This document shows, piece after piece, positions 24,539 to 33,958 of a DNA stretch of 41,104 nt. The notes under the pieces were generated by a model. It saw nothing but the letters and a program-made list of their open reading frames with translations. It made no database searches and had not been told where the DNA came from. The position numbers were made by a program, and so were the translations under genes. The stretch is from a virus: IMG/VR virus record IMGVR_UViG_3300024999_000207, positions 1-41,104 of that record; one strand, 5' to 3'. Every line of letters starts with the position of its first letter. Position 1 is the stretch's first letter.

Positions 24539-24553
24539 AAGGAGTGTTAAAAA

Positions 24554-25108
24554 ATGACAGAACAAACATTATTAACAATTGAAACTATTAGGGAAAATAA
24601 CTATGATATTGATGTTTTAGATTTGTATATTAAACCATATCTATCTTTAACTGCGAAAAAGATACTAATTAAGAAAATATTAGATTTATGTATTATTGAA
24701 GGAGATATTAAGAAAATTGATTTTGCATTAAAAGAATTCGCTTCTGAATATGTGTTAATAAACGAATATTCAAATATAAATTTCGAATTAGAAGATGTAG
24801 TTTTTCTTTACGATGAGTTAAAAGAGAATTTGGTAATTGATAAAATCATGAAATTAATTCCTGAATCAGAAAAAGAATTTATTTATAATGTTTTGCAAAA
24901 TGAAATCGAACAGATATATCAAGTAGATAATAGTTTAGCAAATGTAATAAGTAAACAATTGAGTAGACTTGTAGAAAAACTTCCAGATAGCAAAGAAATC
25001 AATAAAATGATTCCTAAATTAAGCAAGCAAATTAATAAAATATTTCCTGATTCATTTAAATTTCTAACTGATGCAATGGGTTGGAGTAAAGGTAGTAAAG
25101 ATGCCTGA
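24554..25108 (+). CDS. Possible tail assembly chaperone-like protein
   Basis: A 184-residue helical acidic protein with GAAGGAG upstream. The N-terminal part (IKPYLSLTAKKILIKKILDLCIIEGDIKKIDFALKEFASEYVLI) resembles the start of Firmicute tail assembly chaperones that precede the tape measure. Here a short HK97-gp10-like gene intervenes. The C-terminal 60 residues are amphipathic helices. Its stop overlaps the next ATG at 25101. No slippery frameshift site is evident. Confidence 0.5.
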   Translation: MTEQTLLTIETIRENNYDIDVLDLYIKPYLSLTAKKILIKKILDLCIIEGDIKKIDFALKEFASEYVLINEYSNINFELEDVVFLYDELKENLVIDKIMKLIPESEKEFIYNVLQNEIEQIYQVDNSLANVISKQLSRLVEKLPDSKEINKMIPKLSKQINKIFPDSFKFLTDAMGWSKGSKDA

Positions 25109-25520
25109 TTTCAAATCAATTGCTGAATTAGAACTATATTTACAAAAGAAAATATCAGAAAGTTTACAGGTAGACGTTGCATTGGAAAGTAGACAATTAA
25201 TGCGAGAACATATTCAATCTGATGTTTATGAAGAGTATACTCCCACTCATTATGTTAATACTTGGGAATTAATCAATAGTTGCAAAACTACTCCAATTGG
25301 TGATGATGCTATTGAATTGACAAATACTAGACGAGGAGAAGAGGGAGAAAATATACCGTATATTATAGAATATTCTAAGGGATACAGTTGGGGTACTAAC
25401 TTAGATGAGAGAATTGGCCCAAGACCTTTTATGAAGAAAACATATGAATCGCTTTTAAATGGAAAAGCGAAATTATTTATGAAAATAGCTCTTAAAAAAC
25501 GAAATATTAATACTCAATAA
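25101..25520 (+). CDS. HK97 gp10-like tail completion protein
   Basis: A 139-residue protein. ATG 25101 follows AAAGG at 25088-25092 and overlaps the previous stop, and is preferred to 25071. The sequence (LQVDVALESRQLMREHIQSDVYEEYTPTHYVNTWELINSC...GPRPFMKKTYE) matches the HK97-gp10/neck family: helix with aRQLMREHI, beta hairpin, and a terminal GPRPFM motif. It would sit at the head-tail junction or complete the tail. Its position after the tail protein block and directly before the TMP is unusual. Confidence 0.7.
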   Translation: MPDFKSIAELELYLQKKISESLQVDVALESRQLMREHIQSDVYEEYTPTHYVNTWELINSCKTTPIGDDAIELTNTRRGEEGENIPYIIEYSKGYSWGTNLDERIGPRPFMKKTYESLLNGKAKLFMKIALKKRNINTQ

Positions 25521-25534
25521 TATAACAACAAACT

Positions 25535-25564
25535 CCCTACTCTTTAAAAGTAGGGTATTTTTAT
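25535..25564 (+). terminator. Hairpin terminator before the tape-measure gene
   Basis: CCCTACT (25535-25541) pairs with AGTAGGG (25549-25555) followed by TATTTTTATG. It would reduce read-through into the TMP gene. Confidence 0.75.
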
Positions 25565-25596
25565 GCCCTAAATTATAAAAGAGAGGATGAATTAAT

Positions 25597-27744
25597 TTGG
25601 ATGATTTAAATATTCTAATTAAAGCAAAGTTAGCATCAACAGTCTCTACAGATATAAATACACAAATTAATGAATTAAACACAAGTAAAAAAATAACAAG
25701 TGCAATTTCTGTAAAGTTAAATATTGATGCTAAAGATTTAACCATTATTAATGACACTATGGAAAAAATAAAAAAGGCAACATCGCAATCTGGTGGTAAG
25801 ATTACTATATTTAATGAGAAAGACCTAAAAGATCAAGGAATTAAATATAAACAAGGAGTAATGAGAACGATTGAAGATGTTGAAAAATATCTTCAAGGTG
25901 CTTATAATGGTAAAAAATTTGATTTAGGACCAATTTCAACAAACGCAAGTAAAGATATAAAATCATTTGAAGCCACTATTAAATCAACTAATGGACAACT
26001 TGAAAAAGTTAAGTTTAATTTAGCAGAAATAGCTAGGGAAAGTGCTAAAACCGGAAAGGTTAGTACAAACTCTGGGTATGTTTTAGATAGTTCTCAACTT
26101 TCAAGAATTGCAGTAAAACCAGAACAGATATTTGATAGAGCAAAGTTAGATGAAGAAGGTAGAAAATTCTTTTTTAATTCAAAAAATGTAATTGACAGAG
26201 TTAAAGCAGAGTTTTCTACGCTTGGTCAAGTAAATGTTTTTGAAACATTGAATAGCAAATCAAAATTAACGTCTTTTATTGCCGAAATTACTAAAGCTAA
26301 TGGAGTTGTTGAAAAACTTCAATTTAATATGGCAAAAATACAAACTGGAAGCAGTACGCAATCTGGATTTATTTTTATAGGTGAAAAAATAGTTGATAAA
26401 AATGCAGGGGCAAATTTAGATACGCTAAAAAATAAAATGCAGTCCTTTACAAACCAATTAGAAAGAATGAAGACTGGATTTACATCTCCTGCCACAGGAA
26501 TTACTGATCCGCAAAATTTAAATAATTTAATTGCTAAGTACGATCAAGTTAAGGCAACAATTAATCAAGTTCTACAAAGTAGCACAAATCTTTCCAGTGA
26601 ACAACGTAGAGGTATAGTTCAAAATTTAGCTGATTTGAGATTGCAGATAACTGAATATAAAGATTTACAACGCGCAATGGCAAAAAGCAACGGTTCTGAT
26701 AGTAAACAGGGAAATTGGACACCTGTATTGACAGATTTAAGTAGATTATCCAATGTAAAAACAACTATTGTTGATGGTCAAGAAGTTCAAAGAATCGCTA
26801 CTATTCATAATGAGTTGAATCAAACATTGACTGTTACTCAGCGTTTAAATGAAACTACTAAAAAGTGGGAAGAAAGCACTAGAGTAATTGGAAAATTAAA
26901 TGAAGATAATACGGTAAAACTTCAGAGACAATTAGAATTAGCACAAAAGAACTTTACTAATCGTGGAAATAATATAGAATCTCAATATGTAGGATCTTAT
27001 GATGTTTCTAAACTTGAAGATTTGCGTAGACAAGCTTCTAATCTTGTGATTAATCCTAATCTTTCACATCAAATATCTATTCTTCGAGAATCATTTGCAC
27101 AATTAGGAATTGAAGCGAGAAAAGCTTTTAATGTTACGACAAGTGGACAAGGGAATATGGAAAAAACATTAGATAAGCTTCAATTATACGAAAATAAAAT
27201 TGCAAAATTGAAGACCGGATTTACTTCCCCTGCCACTGGAATAAAAGACCCTGAAAATCTAGCTATTTTAATTGCTCAACATGATAGACTTAAAGTAGGT
27301 ATAGATCAAATAAGATCAAGTAATACATTTTTATCTAACGAACAAAGAAGAGGAATACTTCAAAATATAGCTAATTTGGAATTAGAAATTACCAAGTATA
27401 AAGATTTACAAAGAATAGCAACAACAGCAGATGCTAAAACTTTAAGTCCCAAGGATATTAGTTTATATCAAGCAGAGATGCAAAATAAAATTAATAGTTT
27501 ACAAGTTGGCAAAAGCACTGTTTTTTCTCAACCAGCAATACAGCAAGAATTGACTCGCTTAACAGAAAATATTGTAAGATTTGGTACTGCTGGGAGTTTG
27601 TCTGCTAGAGAAGTAAATTTACAATTTGCTCAATTGACTACATCTGTAAGAGCCGCAACTGCTGAAATTACAAGAATAAATGGTGCTGCGGATAGTGTAT
27701 TTACAACTTTCGGAAAAGATATATTTAAACTCGGAATTTGGAGT
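25597..27744 (+). CDS. Tape-measure protein, exon 1
   Basis: The N-terminal 716 residues of the TMP that sets tail length. The start is TTG 25597 with GAGAGG 10 bases upstream. The product is helical and Lys/Gln/Asn-rich. It contains two 80-residue copies (around 26455-26690 and 27180-27420) of LKTGFTSPATGI-DP-NL...SNEQRRGI-QN-A-L-EITKYKDLQR, and a second looser repeat earlier, so internal duplication has lengthened the protein. The frame reads through the predicted splice site and stops at 27766-27768. Exon 1 ends with ...FGKDIFKLGIWS at 27744 by the P1 pairing of the group I intron. Confidence 0.8.
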
Positions 27745-28239
27745 AATTTGTATATATTTGTCGAATAGATAATAAAATTTATATAAGTATTCGATAAACG
27801 TTAAGCTCCGCATATAGTGCAAACTGTATGTAGTGATAGATGACGTATAACAATCTATCCAATATCTCAACAATTGCTGGTAATCGCTAAGAGCTAACTA
27901 AACTACAACGTAGGTATGAAATATGGCCAAGCGTGAATGTTACGAAAGTAGAAAGAATTAGTTAGATGGCATAAGGTTAAATCCTAAGTGCTATAAACAA
28001 TGGGTCTTCAGCAGGATATATCCGAATAGGATACTCTTCAACGACCATTCCCTATGAGGGAAGTAGGGCCAAGTGGTGGGAGAAATCCCTTAAATCGAAA
28101 CGAGAGACTTTCTTATAATATGATTTATGAGAAATGATGATATGGTCTGGGCATGTATGGAAAACATACAGAAGTTCATTTTAAATAATATAATATATTA
28201 TATTATATTATATTATATTATTTAATTGAGAACTGGCAG
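27745..28239 (+). ncRNA. Group I self-splicing intron (IA-like) in the tape-measure gene
   Basis: The internal guide GCTCCG (27805-27810) pairs with exon end TGGAGT (27739-27744), putting the required U-G wobble at the 5' site. Between them is a long hairpin (TGTCGAATA with TATTCGATA). P4 is TGCTG (27875-27879) with CAGCA (28009-28013). P7 is GACCA (28043-28047) with TGGTC (28143-28147). A TTCCC-TATGA-GGGAA hairpin (P7.1) and GGGA-GAAA-TCCC (P8) lie between them, as in subgroup IA. P9 is TGTATG-GAAAA-CATACA, then a long AT-rich stem closed by AGTTC/GAACT. The 3' end is placed at G28239; G28236 also keeps frame. No ORF is inside. Confidence 0.88.
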
Positions 28240-31200
28240 AAATTAACGAATTCTGTCGAACACTACCGTTTAGCCGCAACATTAATGTACGCGCCATTTA
28301 GAGCCTTGAAGGATGGCATCCAATTCGTCTACCAGATGGATACAGCTCTTACAGATTTGTCGAAAGTTGTCGATTTTTCGTCTAATCAATTAAATGAAAT
28401 GGCAGATGCTTCTATTAATCTTGGAAAACAACTTGGTAAATCTAGCGTCGAAATTATGCAAGGAATGGCGGAATTTGGAAGAATTACTAAGGATCAAAAT
28501 GAGATAATCGAGTTGACTCGTGTTGCGACAATGGCATCGAACGTCACCACAATGACATCGGCAGAGGCAGCTAAGGCAATTACGACAAGTATGATTACAT
28601 TTGGTATAGAAGCAAAAGATTCTATGAAAATATTAAATTCCCTTAATGAAGTACAAAATAATTTTAGAATTTCAGCAGAAGACATGGTAGCATCAATTTC
28701 CAAGATCGGGGCGGCGAGCAGATTAGCCAACACAGATATGGAAGATTTAGAGGGTATGACTACAGCAATTGTACAATCTTTGGGAATTTCTGGAAATGAA
28801 GCTGGAACAGCCATAAAATCTTTTATGAGTCGTATATATAGGACGGATGAATCTAATCCTGACGAATTAGGTAAAACAGCAAAAGTATTAAAAGAAATTA
28901 TGAATATTGATACAACAGATGCAAATGATAACTTAAAAAGCTTTAATTCCCTTATTTCTGAGATTAAAAGTGGATGGAGTGAAATGTCAAAACAAGAGCA
29001 GTTGGCAGTTTCGCAAAGTATGGGTTCGACTTATCATTATTCGAAATTTATCGCCTTAATGGAGGCATACCAGATAAAACTAGATGCTGCTACCATGGCT
29101 AGGAACAGTGAAAACAGTGCTTTGGAAGAAAACGCTAAAAAACTTGACTCAATTTCGGGTCGTCTAGGATTGCTGAAAGTCGCATCGGAAGAATTTTGGG
29201 CATCAATAATAAATTCTAGTTCTCTAAAAACAATGGTATCATCTTTAACTTATTTGGTTTCTACTTTTGCTAATTTATCTACCATTTTAGTATTGATTGC
29301 ATCAGGATTTGCGATATTTAAAGGTACTGCTATAATTAAGTTTTTTAGCACGGCATCTTTTTCTGCGATGTTATTAAAATCAAGTTTAGTCCAAACTCAA
29401 ATGGCATTGATAAATTTATCGGAAGCTGAAATTTTAGCGACCACCACTACTGAAAGATTAATATTTGCTATGAAAGGATTGGGGGTTGCCATAAAAGCCA
29501 ATCCAATTGGCTTGATTATTACCAGCATATTTGCGGTTGTAATGGCAATGGATATATATAATCAAAAGCAAGAAGAAGCCGCACAGAAACAAAAAGAATC
29601 TATTGATATATATAAATCCCAACAAAATGAAATATCCTCTTTAATTGAAACATATCGTCAAAATGCAGAATTGGCCAAGACTGATGATAATGCAAAAAAA
29701 CAACTGATTGAAACTGAGAAAAAATTAAAAGATGTTTTTGGAGAAACTGCCCAAAGTCTTGATTTACAAAGTGGGTCAATTGATGATAATATTGCAAAAC
29801 TCGAAAAATTAGACTTAGCTAATCAAACAGCATTTAGAGATAAGCAAAAGGCATTTGCAGAAGATGCTAAAAATTCTTTAAATACTCCCAATCAGTACTC
29901 TGCTGGAGGACTTGCAGAACAAGATTTTTATGGCACACCAGAAGCTGCTCTTGAATATTATGAAAATCTTCGAAATGAGATTAATAAAAATTTACATAAG
30001 GCAACATCATTTGGTGGCGAAAATTCTACCGATACTATTGAAGAATCTAAACAAATAAGTGCGATGATTGATACTTTAAGCGAAAAAGTTAAAGTTTATA
30101 AAACTTCAATTCTTACGCTTGATGACGCTTATAAGATGGTAGCGCAGAGTTCTATAGAAGGTCTTGATAAATTATCTGAGAAACAAAAAACGGTTTTCGA
30201 TAATATAAAAGGCAAATTAACGTTTACTAATGAAGATCAATATAAGAAGAATTTATTAGAAGTTATGGATATTTTGTCAAAATTTGATGGCAAAAATATT
30301 GATGAAACGAATAGCAAATTACATAAGATTGATGCGTCTCTTCCTCCAATTTCAGATAACGCTAACAAATCTAAAAATACTGTGGATTCTTTCACAAAAT
30401 CCCTTACCACTCTCCAAGAAACCCTATCATCATCTGCATCATCTATCTCAGAAATACAATCAGCACTAACAGAATATAATGATGCAGGATCGTTTTCTCT
30501 GGATACACTTATAAAGCTTGCCGATAAACTAGAATCTCTTCTTCCAATTCTTGGTGATGAAAAAGCAGTCCATCAAGAATTAACAAACATAATCCAACAA
30601 GAGCAAGAAAAGTCAGAACAAGCGTATATAACTATGATAAACGGTTCAACTGACTTCTATAATGCTAACATTGAAGGAATTAAAAATCTTGTTGAAGGTT
30701 TAGGATTACAACGTGATGAAGATTTAAAAGGAGCAAAAGATTTAGCGTCTGCTAAATTGCTAGTTGAATTAGCATTAATCAAAAAACTAGCTACTTTGTG
30801 GTCAAGTTATTATGATACAAACACTGGTGCTTTTACAGGAGAAGTAGAACAAATCGGAAGTAGACAAGTTGTTACTGGTGGAAGCAACCATGAATCAACT
30901 TATGTTAGTGATGAAATGACTACTCAAATGTCAGCACTTGCTAGAGCAGAAAGAATTGCGAAAGAAAAATTTGACAATATTGTATTAGATAATTCAGGTA
31001 TTGATTTCTCTAAAATTGGTATGTCTGGAAGTAAATCCTCATCCAAAGATTCATCCAAAGACTCATCATCCGACTCATCCCAATCCCTCCAAATCGAAGA
31101 CCTCACTCAAGCTCTCATCACCCAAATAAATGCAGAACACTTACTCCAAAAAGCCAAATCAGACTCAATACAAAAAGACCTATCTCAAGCACAATCTCAA

Positions 31201-33036
31201 AAAGACTACCAAAAAACTCTATCCCTAACAAACTCTCTAATCTCCAGTCAAGCAGAAGAATTATCTCTTCTAAACTCTGCACATGATTCCATTAATTCCC
31301 TATCAGATTCCAACCTTCAATCATCATCATCATCTCAATTTGGTGATATCAATAAATGGTTTACTGGTTCAGATAATCAAGAATCAGTTGCATATGTAAA
31401 AGCCCATAATGAAGCATCAGAAGAAACTCGTAAAATAATGGATGAATTATTTAAATCTCAACAATTGGTAAGAAATGCTTGGGTTGCAAATTCAATTGCA
31501 ATTAAAGATAATATTGATGCTCAAAAAACTCTAAAAAATTCTCTAATCCAAATTGAAATTGATAAATTCGAACAATCTATGGCAAAATTAGATGCAAAAA
31601 TGAATCTGTCTAAATCAATAATGGATTTATATGATAAATCATCTGAAGAATATTCTAAAGAACAAGCAAGACAAGTCACTTTATTAAAAGAAAAAGAAGA
31701 TGCAATTTTTAATGAAATTGTTGCTATTGGTCATTTATTAAAAGCAACAGATTTAACTACAGAAGCTCAAAAAACTTTAAATGATGAAATGGCAAATCTA
31801 AAACTCACACTTAATCAAAATCAAAAATCCATGCAAGATTATGCTAATGATATAGTTCAAATTCTAAAAGATGCCGCAAAAATACGAAAAACAATTGATT
31901 TAGCAGTAATAGATGTGGAAATGAGATCCGAAGATAGAAGACATCAACAAGTTTTAGATGATATTGACAGCGAAGAAAAGGCCAGAGAAGATTCTATTAA
32001 TAAACAAATTTCTGCTATTGATCGTCTTGCAAATGCTGAAAATTATACAAAGGATTTAAATTCTGCTCAAACTGATGCTCAAACTCTTCAAAGTCAAATT
32101 GATGCGTTATCTCTTGATACATCGAACGAAGGAAAATCTAGAACAGCAGAATTACAAAAACAACTATTAGAAAAGCAATCATCTATTGATGATATGCAAA
32201 ATTCTCATGCTACTGATCTTCGTAAACAAAATTTGCAAGATGCTTTAGATGCTATTAAAAAAGAATCTGAGGCAAAGAAAAAATCCGAAAATGAAGCATA
32301 TGAGGCAAAAAAGCAATCTTTAGAGGATCAAAAAACTGCAACAGAAACCGCTTTTAATGAACTAATGTTAAATGATGAAATTTGGTCAGCAAAGGTTCAA
32401 GAAATTCTTGATGGGAATATTACGGGTATTCAAGACAGTCTTAATACTTTTGCTGATGAATTTACTACTACATTAACAACTCAAGCTGGCAAAATTGATA
32501 CTAGTTTTCAAGCAATAATCAATACGATAAAACAGATAAAATCTGCTGCTAATGAACTTGACGCATTTCCTAATTATGCATCTGGAACATCCTTCCACAA
32601 AGGAGGACTCGCAAAGACTTCTGAAGAGGGCAGAGAATTAATAATTCCTCCCAATAGTAAACCATTTCTTAGTGGAAATAATGGCCCTGAAATCATGAAT
32701 CTAGAAAAAGGAACTGAAGTTATTCCTCATAATTTAACGGAATCTATCCTTGCTAAATCAAAACTTTTAAATATTCCATCTTATGCCAATGGAATTGGAA
32801 TTACGAGTTCGATTATGGATTTAATAAAAAATATCCAACTTCCATCATTTAATCTTCCACAATTCCAAACACCACAATTTGCCAATAATTCTTCATCTGG
32901 AACAAATGTAACAATTCCAAACATTAATTTTAACGTCACGTCTACAGACGGGATAATCAGTAAAAAGAATTTGGAAATAGCATCCAATTATGTAATTAGA
33001 CAAATTGAGAGAGCACAGATTATTAGAGGAAGATAA
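28240..33036 (+). CDS. Tape-measure protein, exon 2
   Basis: About 1,598 residues that continue exon 1 in frame: after the junction LTNSVEHYRLAATLMYAPFRALKDG leads into the classic TMP core (DTALTDLSKVVDFSS, LGKQLGKSSVEIMQGMAEFGRITKD, ATMASNVTTMTSAEAAKAITTSMITF, DLEGMTTAIVQSLGISGNEAGTAIKSFMSR). Two hydrophobic segments at about 29225-29560 follow, then long coiled coils, a Ser/Asp-rich linker and the C-terminal FHKGGLAKTSEEGRELIIP motif of TMPs. Spliced length is about 2,314 residues, implying a tail of roughly 340 nm at 1.5 angstrom per residue. The ATG at 28285 has no ribosome site, so exon 2 is not an independent gene. A C-rich, G-poor patch lies at 31035-31330. Confidence 0.88.
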   Translation, partial: KLTNSVEHYRLAATLMYAPFRALKDGIQFVYQMDTALTDLSKVVDFSSNQLNEMADASINLGKQLGKSSVEIMQGMAEFGRITKDQNEIIELTRVATMASNVTTMTSAEAAKAITTSMITFGIEAKDSMKILNSLNEVQNNFRISAEDMVASISKIGAASRLANTDMEDLEGMTTAIVQSLGISGNEAGTAIKSFMSRIYRTDESNPDELGKTAKVLKEIMNIDTTDANDNLKSFNSLISEIKSGWSEMSKQEQLAVSQSMGSTYHYSKFIALMEAYQIKLDAATMARNSENSALEENAKKLDSISGRLGLLKVASEEFWASIINSSSLKTMVSSLTYLVSTFANLSTILVLIASGFAIFKGTAIIKFFSTASFSAMLLKSSLVQTQMALINLSEAEILATTTTERLIFAMKGLGVAIKANPIGLIITSIFAVVMAMDIYNQKQEEAAQKQKESIDIYKSQQNEISSLIETYRQNAELAKTDDNAKKQLIETEKKLKDVFGETAQSLDLQSGSIDDNIAKLEKLDLANQTAFRDKQKAFAEDAKNSLNTPNQYSAGGLAEQDFYGTPEAALEYYENLRNEINKNLHKATSFGGENSTDTIEESKQISAMIDTLSEKVKVYKTSILTLDDAYKMVAQSSIEGLDKLSEKQKTVFDNIKGKLTFTNEDQYKKNLLEVMDILSKFDGKNIDETNSKLHKIDASLPPISDNANKSKNTVDSFTKSLTTLQETLSSSASSISEIQSALTEYNDAGSFSLDTLIKLADKLESLLPILGDEKAVHQELTNIIQQEQEKSEQAYITMINGSTDFYNANIEGIKNLVEGLGLQRDEDLKGAKDLASAKLLVELALIKKLATLWSSYYDTNTGAFTGEVEQIGSRQVVTGGSNHESTYVSDEMTTQMSALARAERIAKEKFDNIVLDNSGIDFSKIGMSGSKSSSKDSSKDSSSDSSQSLQIEDLTQALITQINAEHLLQKAKSDSIQKDLSQAQSQKDYQKTLSLTNSLISSQAEELSLLNSAHDSINSLSDSNLQSSSSSQFGDINKWFTGSDNQESVAYVKAHNEASEETRKIMDELFKSQQLVRNAWVANSIAIKDNIDAQKTLKNSLIQIEIDKFEQSMAKLDAKMNLSKSIMDLYDKSSEEYSKEQARQVTLLKEKEDAIFNEIVAIGHLLKATDLTTEAQKTLNDEMANLKLTLNQNQKSMQDYANDIVQILKDAAKIRKTIDLAVIDVEMRSEDRRHQQVLDDIDSEEKAREDSINKQISAIDRLANAENYTKDLNSAQTDAQTLQSQIDALSLDTSNEGKSRTAELQKQLLEKQSSIDDMQNSHATDLRKQNLQDALDAIKKESEAKKKSENEAYEAKKQSLEDQKTATETAFNELMLNDEIWSAKVQEILDGNITGIQDSLNTFADEFTTTLTTQAGKIDTSFQAIINTIKQIKSAANELDAFPNYASGTSFHKGGLAKTSEEGRELIIPPNSKPFLSGNNGPEIMNLEKGTEVIPHNLTESILAKSKLLNIPSYANGIGITSSIMDLIKNIQLPSFNLPQFQTPQFANNSSSGTNVTIPNINFNVTSTDGIISKKNLEIASNYVIRQIERAQIIRGR

Positions 33037-33057
33037 TATATATATATCTTCCTCTTT
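33025..33057 (+). terminator. Hairpin overlapping the TMP stop codon
   Basis: An 11-bp stem (33025-33035 with 33043-33053) and seven-base loop followed by TTCT. It covers the TMP stop codon at 33034-33036, so terminating ribosomes would affect its folding. Confidence 0.7.
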
Positions 33058-33095
33058 TCTTATAAAAATCAAGAAAGGAAGGTGAAACTACAAAC

Positions 33096-33914
33096 ATGTC
33101 AATTTCAGAGTCATTATATTTTATATACGATAATATTAATTTCTATGAAGAATTCGGAATTATGAACGTACATGTCGATAATTCAGGATTATATCAAGAA
33201 ACATTTTTATCAAGTAGAGAAATTTTAGAACAAAGAACAAGATGGAATCCTAAACCATATTTATTTCAGGTAAAAGAACTTCCAAGGGAAATACAAATGT
33301 CTTTTGCATTTTCAGAATCATTTGATGAAGACAAACTTCGCTCTGTAGCAAGAGCGTTAACAAAAGATTCATATCGTAAATTAATTTTTTCTGAGAATCC
33401 AGACAAAATATTCTATGCTATTTGTGTTGACGAACCACAATTAATACACAATGGTTTAAAATTAGGTTATGTAACACTGAAATTTAGATGTAATTCTCCA
33501 TATGCTTACTCTCCAGTTTATATTGATGATTTAATAGACCTTTCCTCAAATCCATCTACAGGAACTCCAATAATATTCTCTAATCTTGGTGACATTCCAT
33601 GTCAACCTCAAATTTCCCTTCTCAAAATAAATGATGGTGATATTAGCATAATAAACAATTCTGACTCAGGAAAAGAATTTAAATTATCCTCATTATTAGA
33701 CAGCGAAGGAGTACCAATTGCATTATCCTCACTTAAAAATAATGAAGATTTATTCATTGATAATGAGAATGAAGAAATAACATCATCTATTCCTGATACT
33801 TATCGTATAAATAATCTCACAGGAGATTTTATTTCCTTGCCCAGAGGAATCAATAACCTAATTATAAAAGGCACTTGTAAAATCCAATTCAGATATCAAT
33901 TTAAAACAAGATAA
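33096..33914 (+). CDS. Distal tail protein (Dit, siphovirus tail component)
   Basis: A 272-residue protein with AAGGAAGGTG upstream. The N-terminal domain follows the Dit pattern: FIYDNINFYEEFGIMNVHVDNSG, REILEQ, PREIQMSFAFSE, LRSVARALTKDSYRKLIFSENPDKIFYAICVD, VTLKFRCNSPYAYSP. The C-terminal half is a beta-sandwich (galectin-like in the family). Hexamers of Dit join the tail tube to the tip and Tal. The order TMP-Dit-Tal is standard. Confidence 0.85.
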   Translation: MSISESLYFIYDNINFYEEFGIMNVHVDNSGLYQETFLSSREILEQRTRWNPKPYLFQVKELPREIQMSFAFSESFDEDKLRSVARALTKDSYRKLIFSENPDKIFYAICVDEPQLIHNGLKLGYVTLKFRCNSPYAYSPVYIDDLIDLSSNPSTGTPIIFSNLGDIPCQPQISLLKINDGDISIINNSDSGKEFKLSSLLDSEGVPIALSSLKNNEDLFIDNENEEITSSIPDTYRINNLTGDFISLPRGINNLIIKGTCKIQFRYQFKTR

Positions 33915-33958
33915 TAAAATAATAATTAAATTCCAATAAGTCGAAAGGATGAATAAAA

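Noticed and set aside
28186-28225. ATATT-type AT repeat as a CRISPR or microsatellite array
   Set aside because: It folds as the AT-rich arm of an intron P9 extension and has no spacers.
28255-28275. CTACCGTTTA matching the td exon 2 of phage T4 as I remember it
   Set aside because: The 10-base match lies in a tail gene in another context and is not preceded by the intron's terminal G; probably chance.
28285-28287. ATG as an independent start for a second tape-measure gene
   Set aside because: No ribosome site, and the frame is open upstream to the intron, where it joins exon 1; splicing explains both halves.
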